This document shows positions 37,032-47,043 of a DNA stretch of 64,000 nt, piece by piece; position 1 is the first letter of the stretch; each line of letters opens with the position of its first letter. Made by a program: the position numbers and the translations under genes. This DNA is from Tetradesmus obliquus (taxonomy: Eukaryota; Chlorophyta; Chlorophyceae; Sphaeropleales; Scenedesmaceae), in NCBI GenBank assembly GCA_030272155.1, contig CP126197.1:4022001-4086000 (forward strand), in the 5' to 3' direction. The notes below the pieces were generated by a model, which ran no database searches, had not been told where the DNA came from, and saw only the letters and a list, made by a program, of their open reading frames with translations.

Positions 37032-40000
37032 GCATGCTGCACAGCCAGGTTCTAAGTCGCCCTGGCGCTCTCACACTTTGCCCAAGCTGCGCTCTCACTC
37101 TTTCTGGCAAAGTGACGGCGCGGGCAGCGGCGCAAGCCCTGGCAGCAATGCGCATGGGGCACGCAGCAGCGGCAGCTTCTTCCCTGGCTGGCTGCGGCAG
37201 CGAAGAGAGAACAGCTGGCTGCAGCAGCAGCTGCTGCAGCAGGGTGGGGTGCATGGGGTGCTGTTTAGGGGGCTGCGGGTGCGCATGGGGGTGGCTACTG
37301 GCGTGGTGGCCAAAGGGCGCGAGGTGAAGAACTCGGCTGTGTACAAGACTGCACAAGGTGAGCTTGCAGCCGCATGGAACGCATAAAATTAAAATGTGCA
37401 ACAGCCTGCAGTGCATAAGGTGGCTAGTGGGTTGGTGTGCTGCATGTTTGCTCTGATGCTCCTGTGGCAAAGGCAGAAGCAGCAGCTGCTGCAGCAGGGT
37501 GGGGTGCATGGGGTGCTGTTTAGGGGGCTAAGGGTGCGCATGGGTGTGGCTACTGGCGTGGTGGCTAAAGTGCGAGAGGTGAAGAACTCGGCTGTGTACA
37601 AAACTGCACAAGGTGAGCTCCATGCAGGACTGCAGGAGCAACATGACAACACATTACACAGCCTGCAGTGCTTTTGTAGTTTGCGGTGTGTGCTCTGATG
37701 CTCCTCGTACAAGGACAGCAGCAGCAGCAGTCGTGTACTTGCATCTATGTATACGTATTGGTTTGACACCACAAAGACGGCCACCGTCTGGTAGCTATAG
37801 GCAGTGCCGCTAAGTTGCAGAAGCGCTACTGACGGCTGTGCTCTGCTGCCCACCTGTGCACCTGGTCTTGTTTATAACTTTCCACAACCTAATAGACGTG
37901 TCCAATGCAGCCAATGGCGGCCAGGTGCTGCTAGATGAGCCCACCTTTTCAGCAGTCAAGGAAGGTATGCGCCGCCTGGGACTCATTACTGCAGATGGGC
38001 TAGACTATGACAAGCTCTACGCCAGCAGCAGCAAGCATAAGGATAAGCACAGCAGCAGCAAGCGAGGCAGACGGCCCAGCGGCAGCAGCGTCAGCAGCAG
38101 CGGCGGCGTGTCGCCCCGCTTCCTGAGCCGCATCTTCAGCAGCAGCAGAGGGTGAGTTGGGCTGTGGTCGTTGGTCAACACAGTGGTGTACATGAAGCTG
38201 TGCCAAGCACACACGAACTGATCATCGCATGACGTGCGCTGTTGACTGCCTGTGCATGTGCTTTGCAGATTTGTTTTACTCAATCAATGTTGCAAGTTAT
38301 TCATCGCAGCATGCCAAACCCAGCCCGACTTCTGTTGGTGTGTTCTGCCTGCTCGTTACATGCTCATTCAACCCTGGCGCAGGGGCTCATTCAACGCCGG
38401 TGATGGCAAGCCGCTTCCAGCTGCTGACGCATCTCAGCAGCATGCAGTCACCCTGGACATGGGCTGCTATGAGATCATGGCCCCAACAGCACCTGCCGCC
38501 TCACCAGCAGCAGCAGCAGCAGTGGCTATCACTGGCAGCAGCTTGTGTGTGCTGTGGACAGGGGAGGCAGGGGGCAGACTGGTGCAGCAGTACCAGCAGT
38601 ACTTGCAAGGACAGCTAGCTGGCAATGGCAATGGCAGCTTTGCACGTGCTGCTGCTGCTGCTGCTGCTGCTGCAGCACAGCATGCCAGCTATGATCTGGA
38701 GCAGCCAGATGATCTGCTGCCTGCAGGAAACGGCAGCTATATAGCGCGACATCAGGCAAGCAGAACCGCGGCTGGCATGCAGACATCAAACATGGTCAAC
38801 AGGCAGCCATCAATGTCTGCTGCATTGGCAGGGCTCAGGCGCAACAGCCTAACCCTAGTAGGGCTAGGCCTGGGCGTCAGCAGCAGCAAGCAGCAGCAGC
38901 AGCAGCAGTGGCGCAAGGCCAGCCTCAGCAGCAGCGGCAGCAGCAGCAGCCGCAGGGTGGCTGCGGTGCGGCGGCCGCGCGGCTGGTGGCAGCAGCTGAC
39001 GCGTGGCGTGTTTGGAGTAGGTGTGGTGGAGGAAGAAGCGCTGCATGCTGACAGGTGGGTAGGCGCACATAACATGAATGTGGTTACGATTGCAGCGAGT
39101 CAATGTTGTAGTGGCGTGTTTGGTGTGGGTGTGGTGGAAGAAGCGCTGCATGGTGACAGGTGAGTCAGCAACTCACGTTTTGCTGTTGGATAAAAGTAGT
39201 TGCTTGCAGTTCATTTGTCTTGGCGGTTGCAGATTGAATGGTGTTGCCGGCACGGTCTTATATGTGCTGCTCCTGCGGGTTTGTGGCATGCTACAGCGCC
39301 GCATCTGCAACAGCTGTAAAGCACATCATGTGCGATGATCACAACAGAAAGCATGCTTTGCATTCCTGCAGCTGACTCACCATACTGTTGATACATCTGC
39401 TGTGCCTCCTGCTGCTGTCGTGCTACAGCATGCTGGAGGCACCTGCAGAGTGGGACACCCCTACAGCAGCAGCCCTCAGCAACAACGGCAATCCTCTGGA
39501 AGCCAGCAGCAACAGCAGCAGCTTGAACATCACCACGCTGCTGCAGCTGCTGCCGCCAAGCGTTCGGCTGTATCAGATTGTGTCACCAGGTCTGGTGGGC
39601 AGGGCGGCGCTGTTTGGCTGCAAGCTGGCCCTGCCTGCTCACTGGCGCTGCATCGACCCTGCTTATTTTGATGGTGAGGGCTACCTTGCTTGTGGCAGCT
39701 GCTTAATTGCCAAGATTCTCAGTTCACCGGCCTTCACCGTAGCTCACGTGTGTGCTTGTGCATGTTGGTGCTGCATCGACCCTGCTTAATATGATGGTGA
39801 GGACTGTCTTGCTTCTTGCAGCTGCTTGATTGCCAGGATTTGTCAGTGCAGTGATTGCTGCAGCTTCAGCTTCAGCTGCTTAATTTGTCAGGATTTGTCA
39901 CCCTAGCTCACCCGCGTGCTTGCTTGTGCATGTTTTTGGTGCGCCAGTCATTGTTCATCTTGGTCAAAACTACTCTCGATAACTTGAGGCGTTGCATCAC

Positions 40001-43000
40001 ATATCTTCATGTTTGCTGCGTTGATCTGCAGCGCCCGGCTTGAGTCCTCGCAGCATCAGCGCCGCCTCAGACAGCTCGCTGCTGCTAACTGAACTGTCCG
40101 AGCAGCTGCTGCTAGCAGCCGCACCCTCTGGACCCCTGTCACCTGCATCAGCACCAGCAGCAGCACTGCCACCTTTCTTGCCAGCTTCACCACCAACAGC
40201 AGCAACAGCAGGGGCCGCAGGGGCAGCAGCAGCAGCAGCAGCAGGGGAGCCGTGGCAGCGGCAGCAGCACCTCAAGGAGGTAGATCTGCTGACTCTGCGG
40301 GCCCTCAGCAAAGGGAAGCTGCCAGTGGTTAGATCTGGTCAGAGCCTTGTCACCATGGTCCCTCAGAACGGCACAGATGAACCAACACCCCCACCCTCAC
40401 CACCAGCTGCTGCTGCAGCAGCAGTACACCCAACAGCAGGATCCGGCAGCAGCAGCAGCAGTGCGTTTGGCCCTGCCGCGTCTCTAGCAGCAAATGCGAC
40501 GGCTGGTTATGCAGCAACAAGCCCCGCTGCTGCACTGGCGCGGCAGTCGCCATTTGCGGCTGCCAGCGCCGCTGCTGTTGCTGCCGCCGCTGCTGCGGGT
40601 GGTCCAACGGACAGAGCCGTGGCCAGCGCAGTGCAACGTCAGCAGCAGGAGGTCACCAGGTCAACACTCTGGCCAGCATCAGCAGCAGATGCTGCTGCCA
40701 TCCTCAGCACCTCACCAGCAGCAGCAGCAGCAGCAGCAGCAGAGTTTAGGCCCGGCACCCCAACCTGTCTGCAGGAGCCGCGTGTTGCGCCTAGCCAGAT
40801 CACAAACTACAGCAGCCAAACCTCGGACAACAGTAGCTTACCGGTGCTGGACAGCAGCATTGCTGCTGCTACAGTGCCTGGTGCTGCGCCCTACATGCGC
40901 AGCCCAAGTAGGGTCAGAAGCGCTTCACCTTCCGTGCACCGCAGTAGCAGCGGCGGCGGCAGCACACTTGAGAACACCTCAGCAGCAGCAGCAGCAGCAG
41001 CGACCACCACCCCAGCTGCAGATGCGTCACGTGTCACATCACCAGCGCAGCAGCAGCAGCTCCGCAGCAGCCTCGAAACTGCTAGCAGCATAGCGAGCAG
41101 CCTTGCAATGCTCTCACTAACAGGAGCAGCACGCCCTGCAATGGCTAGCCCAGGGCAGCCACAGGGTCAGGCTGCAGTGAATGCTGCTGCTGCAGCAGCG
41201 TCTGCGGATGGCCGGCTGCTGCAGGGTCCGGGGCTGCTGCGCTTCCCTGAGGTCAGCATTGTGTTTGCTGCTGTGGAGGGTGTGGCGCAGCTGTCAGGCC
41301 ACCCTGCACTGGCCAGGTGAGGCATAACAACTTTAAAAGACATTGTTTGAAGGAAGGTGCTTGTGACTTGACCATCGTGAGGACAGCTGTTCAAGCATTT
41401 ACGCATGTGCCAGATGCAGTTTGCCTTTGTGGTGATGCAGGGTGGTACAGTCAGGGTGGTACCACCTTTGCAGTTTGCCTTTGTGGTGAAGCAGCAACGC
41501 ATCTTTAAGTGGACAACAGCTGCTGATAACAGTTGATGACCTGCTCATCTGAGCGCGTTTCTGTGTTTCATTCAAATCTCCTGGGTTCTGCACTGCCGCA
41601 GGTCTGTGCATATGGTGCTGCACCGCATGATGCTGACGCTGCTGCGGCACTTCCCAGGCAGCTACCTCATACGGGCACAGGCAGGGGAGCTGCGCTACCT
41701 GGCGGCATTCACCACACCAGCTGCAGCAGCAGCCTGGTGCCTCACGGTGCAGGTGAGGGATGTTGCATTGGGCATGATTGAGTATCTTAGGTAGTTTACG
41801 CCTTGAGTATTGCAGATGCGGTGCCTTCACCAAACCAGCTGCAGCAGCAGCCTCACAGTGCAGGTGAGAAGGTGCAGCAGGCATGAACAAAGTGTGACAA
41901 TCTTTTGGGCACCGGCTGGGGAGCTGCGCAATCTTGCTGCGTTACCTCGCCAGCTGCAGCAGCAGGGCCGTGCCTCACAGGGCAGGTGAGAGGGTGTGAC
42001 ACGGGTGTGTCTTGGGTGTGTAACGAGTGTGCAATGGGTGTGTAGAGGGAGTGTGTTGGGTGTTGTTAGGTTTGTAACGGGTGCAGCAGCAGCTATGGAT
42101 GTGCGTGTCTGCGTCGAGCACTGCATTGCGTATGGCAGATGCAGCAGCAGCATGCAGCATTCAGCACCCCGGTTGCAGGCAGCATCACTGCCAGGCAACA
42201 GTGTTGGCAGAAGCTACAGGCGTGAACGCATTCCTCCAGCCTTCTAACCTGCTCCTGCTGCTGCCGCCCTCGCTGCTGCTGTCGCTGCCACTGCTGCTGC
42301 CGCCCTGCAGGAGGCGTCGCTGTACCTGCCGTTCCCCTACGAGCTGCTGCGCTTCCCCGCCTTCGGCGTGCAGCTGGATGCGGCAGGGCGGCTGGTCTTC
42401 AGGGGGCCGCGGTGAGCCACTGCATGAGCCAGCGCTGCTCATTCACTTTATTGAGACTTAGTTTGTAAAATGCAAGTAAGGGTGGTGCTGGGGTTGGGGT
42501 GGCAGGCTGGTCTTGAGGGCGCCCAGGCAGGCATGTATGCTAGCTATGCTGTGTGCCAGTAGCAGCCAGTAGCAGGCGCGCTGGATGCAAGCTGCTCGGC
42601 TGTGTGTGCTCTTGCAGCTGAATTCACAGGCGCAACTGCAGAAAACCAGACAATGTATGTTATCTCGGCACGTCTTGATGCATGACAGCATGACGTTGCT
42701 GCTGCTGCTGCTGCTGTCGCTGCTGCAGGTTCAAGATGGGTCTTGCTGAGGGTGTGCCGACTTGCATCCTGCCTGACCACCTGGGCAGGTGAGACACCGT
42801 ACTGCTGCTGCTGCTGTTGCTGGTGGTGCTGGTGTTGGTGCTGGCTGTGCTGTTGCCCTCTTCCTGTTTGTTGCGTTCTTGATTCTGTACCAGTGTCTGC
42901 CACTACTGTGTCCTATTAATGCTGCGCATCTACCAAGTTGCTGAACTTTGTCTTGTTTGTGCTGCTGCTCTGTGCGGTGTCTGCTGCGCTGGGTGCAGGG

Positions 43001-43673
43001 CGGACTACCATGCTGGCTTTGTCAACAGAGCAGCCAGGTACGCGGCAATTGTCATTTTGAGCCATGCAGCCACTGCAAAATGCATGCGGGCTGCCCGCCA
43101 GCTGATATGACTGCATTGGCAGGGGGTGCACAGTGTCGTGGCAGGCTCCTTGATCTTGGTCACCCAAAATGCAGTGTGCGCAGCTTGTAGGCTGCTTGGC
43201 ACTGATAAAAAGCAGTTGGGTTGTTTCTGCTGGTGCTGTGCTGTGCTGCGCTGCTGCCCTGCAGGTATGCGGATGCAGCAGCACATGGTGGTCAAGTTGT
43301 CACTGACACAGCCCTGGCCGCAAGCATCCTGCAGCACTGGCGCAGCAGCACCAACACCCTCAACAGCAGCAGCAGCAGCCTGGCTGCAGGCGTCGATGGC
43401 GCAGCGGACAATGCACACCAAGCAGCACCACCACCAGCAGCAGCAGCAGCAGCAGCAGTGCCTGTTGAGTGCAGCTGGCTAGGCTCCTTCATGTTCAAAG
43501 GGAGCCCCAAGCCTGTTGAGATGGTGTGCTTTAGCCCTGTTGTGCTGCGGGGCCGGCAGTTTCCTGCTGCGCCGCCCTCAGGCAAGGGGGTGAGGGTGCT
43601 GCAGCGGGTTGGGGTGATGGAGCAGGTGGCGGTGATGCTGCCTGCAGAGGTGGAGGGAGTGTGGGCGTGCTGA
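30150..43673 (+). CDS. Receptor-type adenylate cyclase: PAN/Apple + C-type lectin ectodomain, one TM, two class III cyclase domains
   Basis: At least 22 exons stay in phase from 30150 to the TGA at 43671-43673 (>1900 aa; the start codon is not resolved). Ectodomain: PAN/Apple (30600-31381; WCAFGTDVAGTN, SDCDALCANTSACTIWTYV), C-type-lectin-like (31661-33771; FYTLFPERVTFDEASSACE ... YFDCAKPAAFICQ), then TM exon 34154-34314 (VAVAVVVPVLVVALMAWL). C1: IVVTDMQGYSTLT (35106-35270), EGDSFTVSF (35787-35918), GLRVRMGVATG (36505-37357) after a ~250-residue Pro/Ser/Ala insert, then NAANGGQVLL (37896-38151). Linker exons 38383-39054, 39429-39673 and most of 40032-41316. C2: SIVFAAVEGVAQL, AGELRYLAAF (41602-41752), FKMGLAEG, ADYHAGFVNRAAR, HGGQVVTD (to 43673). 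C1 keeps both metal Asp; C2 lacks them but has Asn-x3-Arg and an adenine-type Asp. Product is inferred to be cAMP. Introns contain many decayed exon copies. Confidence 0.85.
31573..31585 (+). repeat. G13 homopolymer in a cyclase intron
   Basis: A run of thirteen G sits in the intron preceding exon 31661-31712. It can form G-quadruplex structure and is a likely sequencing-error or length-polymorphism site. Confidence 0.85.
32926..33047 (+). repeat. Duplicate of the lectin-domain exon 3' half
   Basis: It repeats 32676-32798 almost base for base, encoding SLKWLDGEPVEQWQLRR and ending in AACCAGCAG followed by a GTGACC donor-like sequence. The reading frame is intact. It could act as an alternative exon or be a decaying copy, because including both copies would double that part of the lectin fold. 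Confidence 0.85.
33238..33300 (+). repeat. (CTG)21 run ending in the CAG acceptor of a lectin exon
   Basis: Twenty-one uninterrupted CTG triplets are followed immediately by CAG (33301-33303), which is the acceptor for exon 33304-33410. This is the longest such run in the window. Confidence 0.9.
34491..34551 (+). repeat. Duplicate of the TM-exon 3' end with its donor
   Basis: It repeats 34261-34320: the last ~50 nt of the membrane-segment exon plus GGTGAGTT. Only a few substitutions separate the copies. Confidence 0.8.
34823..35105 (+). repeat. Two upstream copies of the first C1 exon's 5' part
   Basis: CTGGCGCGGGCCTACTCTCG and the ~75 nt after it (LARAYSRKASRLPALIWQQR) occur at 34823 and 34966 before the functional copy at 35106, with a period of 140-143 nt. 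Each copy is preceded by a CTG-rich tract ending in CAG, so every unit has its own plausible acceptor. Only the third copy reads into the catalytic motif. Confidence 0.85.
35340..35540 (+). repeat. Two decaying copies of the C1 metal-binding exon 3' end
   Basis: The segment encoding IVVTDMQGYSTLTNDAPDD in the exon ending at 35270 recurs at ~35350-35418 as IVVTDIQGYSLLTNDAPND, and again in eroded form from ~35484 (VVTDLQSCSTLT). Confidence 0.8.
35655..35700 (+). repeat. Upstream copy of the exon 35787-35918 start
   Basis: CTGCAG-GCGCTGCTGCTG...CACAACCAAGTGATCGAGCGTGC copies the acceptor and 5' end of the next real exon with an extra CTG unit; the separation is ~132 nt. Confidence 0.75.
36008..36060 (+). 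repeat. Downstream copy of the exon 35787-35918 end
   Basis: It repeats the last ~40 nt of the exon (family translation FY-PEDAVA-TLQ) followed by GTGCGT. A weaker third copy, mutated, follows to ~36190. Confidence 0.75.
36375..36440 (+). repeat. Upstream copy of the exon 36505-37357 start
   Basis: CTGCAG plus GTGCAGCAGGCGCTACTAG... repeats the acceptor and first ~60 nt of the exon at 36505. A 1-nt loss in the copy breaks its frame. Confidence 0.8.
36985..37030 (+). repeat. (CAG)n run coding poly-Ala inside the C1 insert
   Basis: About 15 CAG/GCA triplets, read as Ala in the frame of the cyclase. It lies inside the low-complexity insertion that separates the second metal Asp from the rest of the C1 fold. 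Confidence 0.85.
37477..37622 (+). repeat. Duplicate of the C1 GVATG exon end with its donor
   Basis: It repeats 37216-37362 (CAGCAGCTGCTGCAGCAGGG ... ACTGCACAAGGTGAGCT), including the segment for GLRVRMGVATGVVAK and the donor. The frame remains open in the copy. Confidence 0.88.
39112..39165 (+). repeat. Duplicate of the 38383-39054 exon end
   Basis: GGCGTGTTTGGTGTGGGTGTGG...GACAGGTGAGT repeats the last ~48 nt of the exon and its donor, ~105 nt downstream, with one Glu codon fewer. Confidence 0.8.
39767..39805 (+). repeat. Decayed copy of the 39429-39673 exon end
   Basis: TGCATCGACCCTGCTTAATATGATGGTGAGG repeats the exon's last bases (CIDPAYFDG plus donor) but now contains a stop codon. Confidence 0.75.
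41815..41990 (+). repeat. Two decayed copies of the 41602-41752 exon end
   Basis: The exon end coding for AAFTTPAAAAAWCLTVQ plus GTGAGG recurs near 41818-41866 and 41930-41990 with deletions and frame breaks, each again ending in CAGGTGAGA. Confidence 0.75.
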
Positions 43674-43834
43674 GAGTGGTTTTACTGTGTGGGGTTGGTA
43701 AAAGAAGCGCCTTGGTTGTGGAACCTTGATTGGCAGCTGCTGCAGTGTGGCCTGCTGGGGTGTGGTGTGCTGAAAAGACTGGTTGGCTGGCAGCGTAAAG
43801 ATGACTGTGTGACTATGTGACACCACCTGCCTGC

Positions 43835-44155
43835 GGTTGCTGCAGCGAGCAGGGGTGATGGAGGAGGTGGCGGTGATGCTGCCGGCTGCAGTGGAGGGAG
43901 TGTGGGCGTGCTGAAAAAGCAGACCGATTCAGGGTGTGACCTGCAAATTGCACTCAGTGCGAATCGAGGCCAGTCAGTGCCACCTGGCGCCATGGCAATG
44001 ACTGGATTTTCAAATTAATTTTGACAGAGATGCTCCATTGGAATGCATGCATATGTGACATGACATGCATGCGGGTGCTACAGCGGGTTAGGGTGATGCA
44101 ACAAGTGGCTGTGGCGCTGCCTGCTGCAGTAGAGGGGGTGTGGGCTTGCTGAGAC
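43835..44155 (+). repeat. Two copies of the cyclase C-terminus, stop codon included, in the 3' flank
   Basis: The last ~75 nt of the coding region (LQRVGVMEQVAVMLPAEVEG followed by VWAC and stop) recur at ~43838-43913 and ~44076-44153. Both copies end in GTGTGGGCxTGCTGA; spacing is ~238 nt. Confidence 0.85.
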
Positions 44156-44758
44156 AGGGGCAGAGAAAGCGCTGCGTGGCTGTGTTTTTTCATGACCTTG
44201 CATTGTAGGCATTGAGCCTGTCCCGTTGGCAGAGCAGTGGCTGTAACGACAGCTGTCACATGAATTCGGAGGCAGCTGGGAATGTGTGCCCGTCCACGTG
44301 CCAGTGGGGACGCACAGATCCTCTAGAGGGCGGATGGCACGCCCTGCAGTGGTTGAGGCGACAACTGTAATAGCAGGTGCTTACAAGGGGGTCCTGGAAG
44401 CAACAGCAGACGGTATGACTCATTACGCACGTGCACGTGGTACGAAGCCACAGAAAGGAGAGGCCATAACCATGGAACAGGATGCACACCGCGCACGCCA
44501 CGATTCTCATGTACGGTACACAGAAAAGCGTACTGTGCTGCCCTGAGTGGCGCCCCACGCACATAACACCTATCCTCCAATGCACAGCCACACCAACAAA
44601 GAGCGTTATTGCCTGTTGATGTCTGCGCCCAGATGCGTGGCACTGGTAGCATTCAAGTCGACTAAATGACAGCATCAGCCCGCAAAATTGCCTCCAAAAT
44701 CCGCACATCACCCAGCTGTATGCCCTATAACTACAGCCTGACAAGCAGCAACAACAGC
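44156..44758. other. Convergent 3' flanks of cyclase and phosphatase
   Basis: No gene seen. A TGTAA at ~44242 is a candidate poly(A) signal of the cyclase transcript. Confidence 0.4.
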
Positions 44759-45305
44759 CTACAGCTTTGCTACGCCAGCCGCTGCAGCAAACTCCTTCAG
44801 CGCAGCCACATCCACCCGGCGTGACAGCCCATGTGCCTTCGCATAGCTGGCCACTGCCTCTGCTGCCTCCTCTGCACTCATACCCTTAGATGCCATCAAG
44901 TAGGCAGCCTGCGCAATGCCGGTGCGGCCGCCACCACCCCAGCAGTGCACCACCACCTGCATAAGCAACAGCACCAGGGGCAGCAGAGGCGCCAATGAGT
45001 CTAGACATGGCTGCTGGTGGAGTTGAGTTTGTGGCACAAGAGAAAGCTAGCTGGATGCTTGGCTGGATTTCAGTGTCCTCGGTGACGTCATTGGGTGGGA
45101 TGCACAGTGCTGCAAGCATAACTTACCATGAAGGTCAGCTGTTGTGTACATCCCAAGCTGCGGTTATACAGGCAGCACTATAACTCAGCCTGCGGCTTTT
45201 CACAATAGCGGTGTCATCTGCCAGGCAGGTTACAAGCACGTGCTCACTTTGTCGCCTGCTGCTGTTGCTGCCTGCAAGGCCTTGAGGATCTCTGCTGGCC
45301 CCTCT

Positions 45306-45338
<33 letters not shown>

Positions 45339-46725
45339 GTAACAGAGAGCATGAGCAGTGCTTCCAGACAACCGCAGACAGCAAAGCAGCAAACCGTCTG
45401 CTGTTTGACAGCGCTGCTATCTATCAGTGGCGTATTCGCCACAAATCACGCAAGGCAGGTCAGCATGGACCGAGCTGTGCTTTGACACCAGGTGTTGCGC
45501 AGCTGCAGTATCTCTGCTCTCATCCTGAAAGCAACACGTAACTGCTGCCATTGCAAACAACAGCAGCCACGCACCTGGCGCCTTTGCATTTATGTTGATG
45601 TATTTGCCAGTGCCGAAAGCTGCCTCCATGGCTGCAGGCAGGGGCTCTGCATATGTCACCAGCTCGGAATCAGACAGCATGCTGACCACGCGCGTCACGC
45701 CAACTGCCTTAATTGCGTCAACCCACTCAGCAACTGCAGCGGCACAGCAACGGCAGCAGCAGCAGCTCCTCAACCTTGTTATGGTTTTAGTGCTTGCTGG
45801 CTGCTTTTGCCGTAACCAAGCCGTGCTTGCTGGCCATGTTCTGCTGCAAAGACAAACGACGGATGCCATGTTTGGCTCACAGCGGCATGGGTGAGTGACT
45901 TCACCTTCGCACTATCCCACATCTGCTCTGCTGCAGCTGCCAGCAGGCTGGCACACCTGGCAGCTGGCTGCTGCTGCTGCTGCTGCTGCTGCTCACCCTC
46001 ATCTGCTGTCACCCTCAGCTCAGGCGTGTAGCACCTGCAGCAGCACCACCACAACAGCAGGCAGCACACAGCATGAGATGTTCAGCAGAACCTGTTACTT
46101 GCTAGGCAGCTGGCGCGAGGCGGAATCAGCTGCTGGCAAGTCCGCAGCTGCTTTGCACCACATCTCGATGGCAAGAACAAGCACCAGTAACTGACTTACA
46201 CGCACATATTTTCTGTATAGCTTCGGCCTTCGACATGTGCATGGCCTCTCACCTCTGCTGCTTTGCGCCAGGCCTGGCAGCGCCATACACCATGGCCTCC
46301 TCGGCTGCAGTGCATCATATATGAATGTTACCGTGTAACTGTTTTTCATAGCACGCTGTTGCAACGAGAGGCACTGCATCCTAGTAGGGTGCAGTTGGCT
46401 GCACCAATGCAGCGTGCAGTGCAGACAAGTTGTGTGCACTGCCGCAGTACGCTGAGTTAGTTGTTGCAAGCAGTTGCATGTTTACGGGGCCAGAGTAGCT
46501 GCCATCAGCCAGTCTGATCCATCTATCAGTGCAGATGTGTTGATCTACTGCGGCTGGCCGTTCTGTTCTGCTGTTTGCTCTTGTGGCAGGACCCATGTGG
46601 GCTGAGTCAGCAGGAGGGTTTGTGCTGCTCTTACAGTGACCTCTGCCTACTGGATCACCTGTTGTAGGCCCCAAGTTGAAATCAGCCTTGTTTTCATACT
46701 TGCAGTCTTCTGCTGCTGCTGCCAT
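44759..46725 (-). CDS. Dual-specificity-type protein tyrosine phosphatase
   Basis: Six exons: 46725-46635, 46304-46253, 46034-45997, 45733-45575, 45303-45248, 44956-44759; sum 594 nt, 197 aa. The phases fit at every junction. Seen: EEAMVYGAARPGAKQQ and TPELRVTADEVAEWVDAIKA (the Cdc14/DSP-like front with the ARPG turn), VGVTRVVSMLSDSEL, INAKAPEGPAEILKALQ, then the signature VVVHCWGGGGRTGIAQAAYL: C137-x5-R143 followed by Thr. The nucleophile Cys and the phosphate-binding Arg are both present, so it should be active. Proteins of this small type hydrolyse phosphoesters on proteins or other substrates; the substrate is unknown. The acceptor before exon 45303-45248 is a CTG run ending in CAG. It is divergent to adenylate kinase with a 318-bp gap. 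Confidence 0.88.
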
Positions 46726-47043
46726 GGTTCTTGTGTGAATCGTCTGCGGCAGTGGCACCTTGTGCAGGTTGCGGTTGAGCGGGCAGGGTGTCCGGCACCG
46801 TCTTAAGTTGACAGGGGTCGAGCTTGAAAGCATAACCGCGTGCGTTTACTCATACACATGCAGCAAACGTGAGGACACAGCCTTCTGGTCAGGCAGAATA
46901 TCGAAGAGACACTAGTGCCGAAGCACTTGTTATTGGGGTTCGTGCCTAGTGTCAACTGTCAAAGATCACCGGATATTAGCCGGTTTCGAGTGCTCGTCCC
47001 AATTGTATGAGCAGCTGTGAAGCTTGCTCAACACAAAAACAAA
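46726..47043. promoter_or_regulatory. Shared divergent promoter region, phosphatase / adenylate kinase
   Basis: The two start codons face away from each other across 318 bp with no other gene between them, so both promoters must lie here or overlap. No individual factor site is recognised. Confidence 0.45.
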
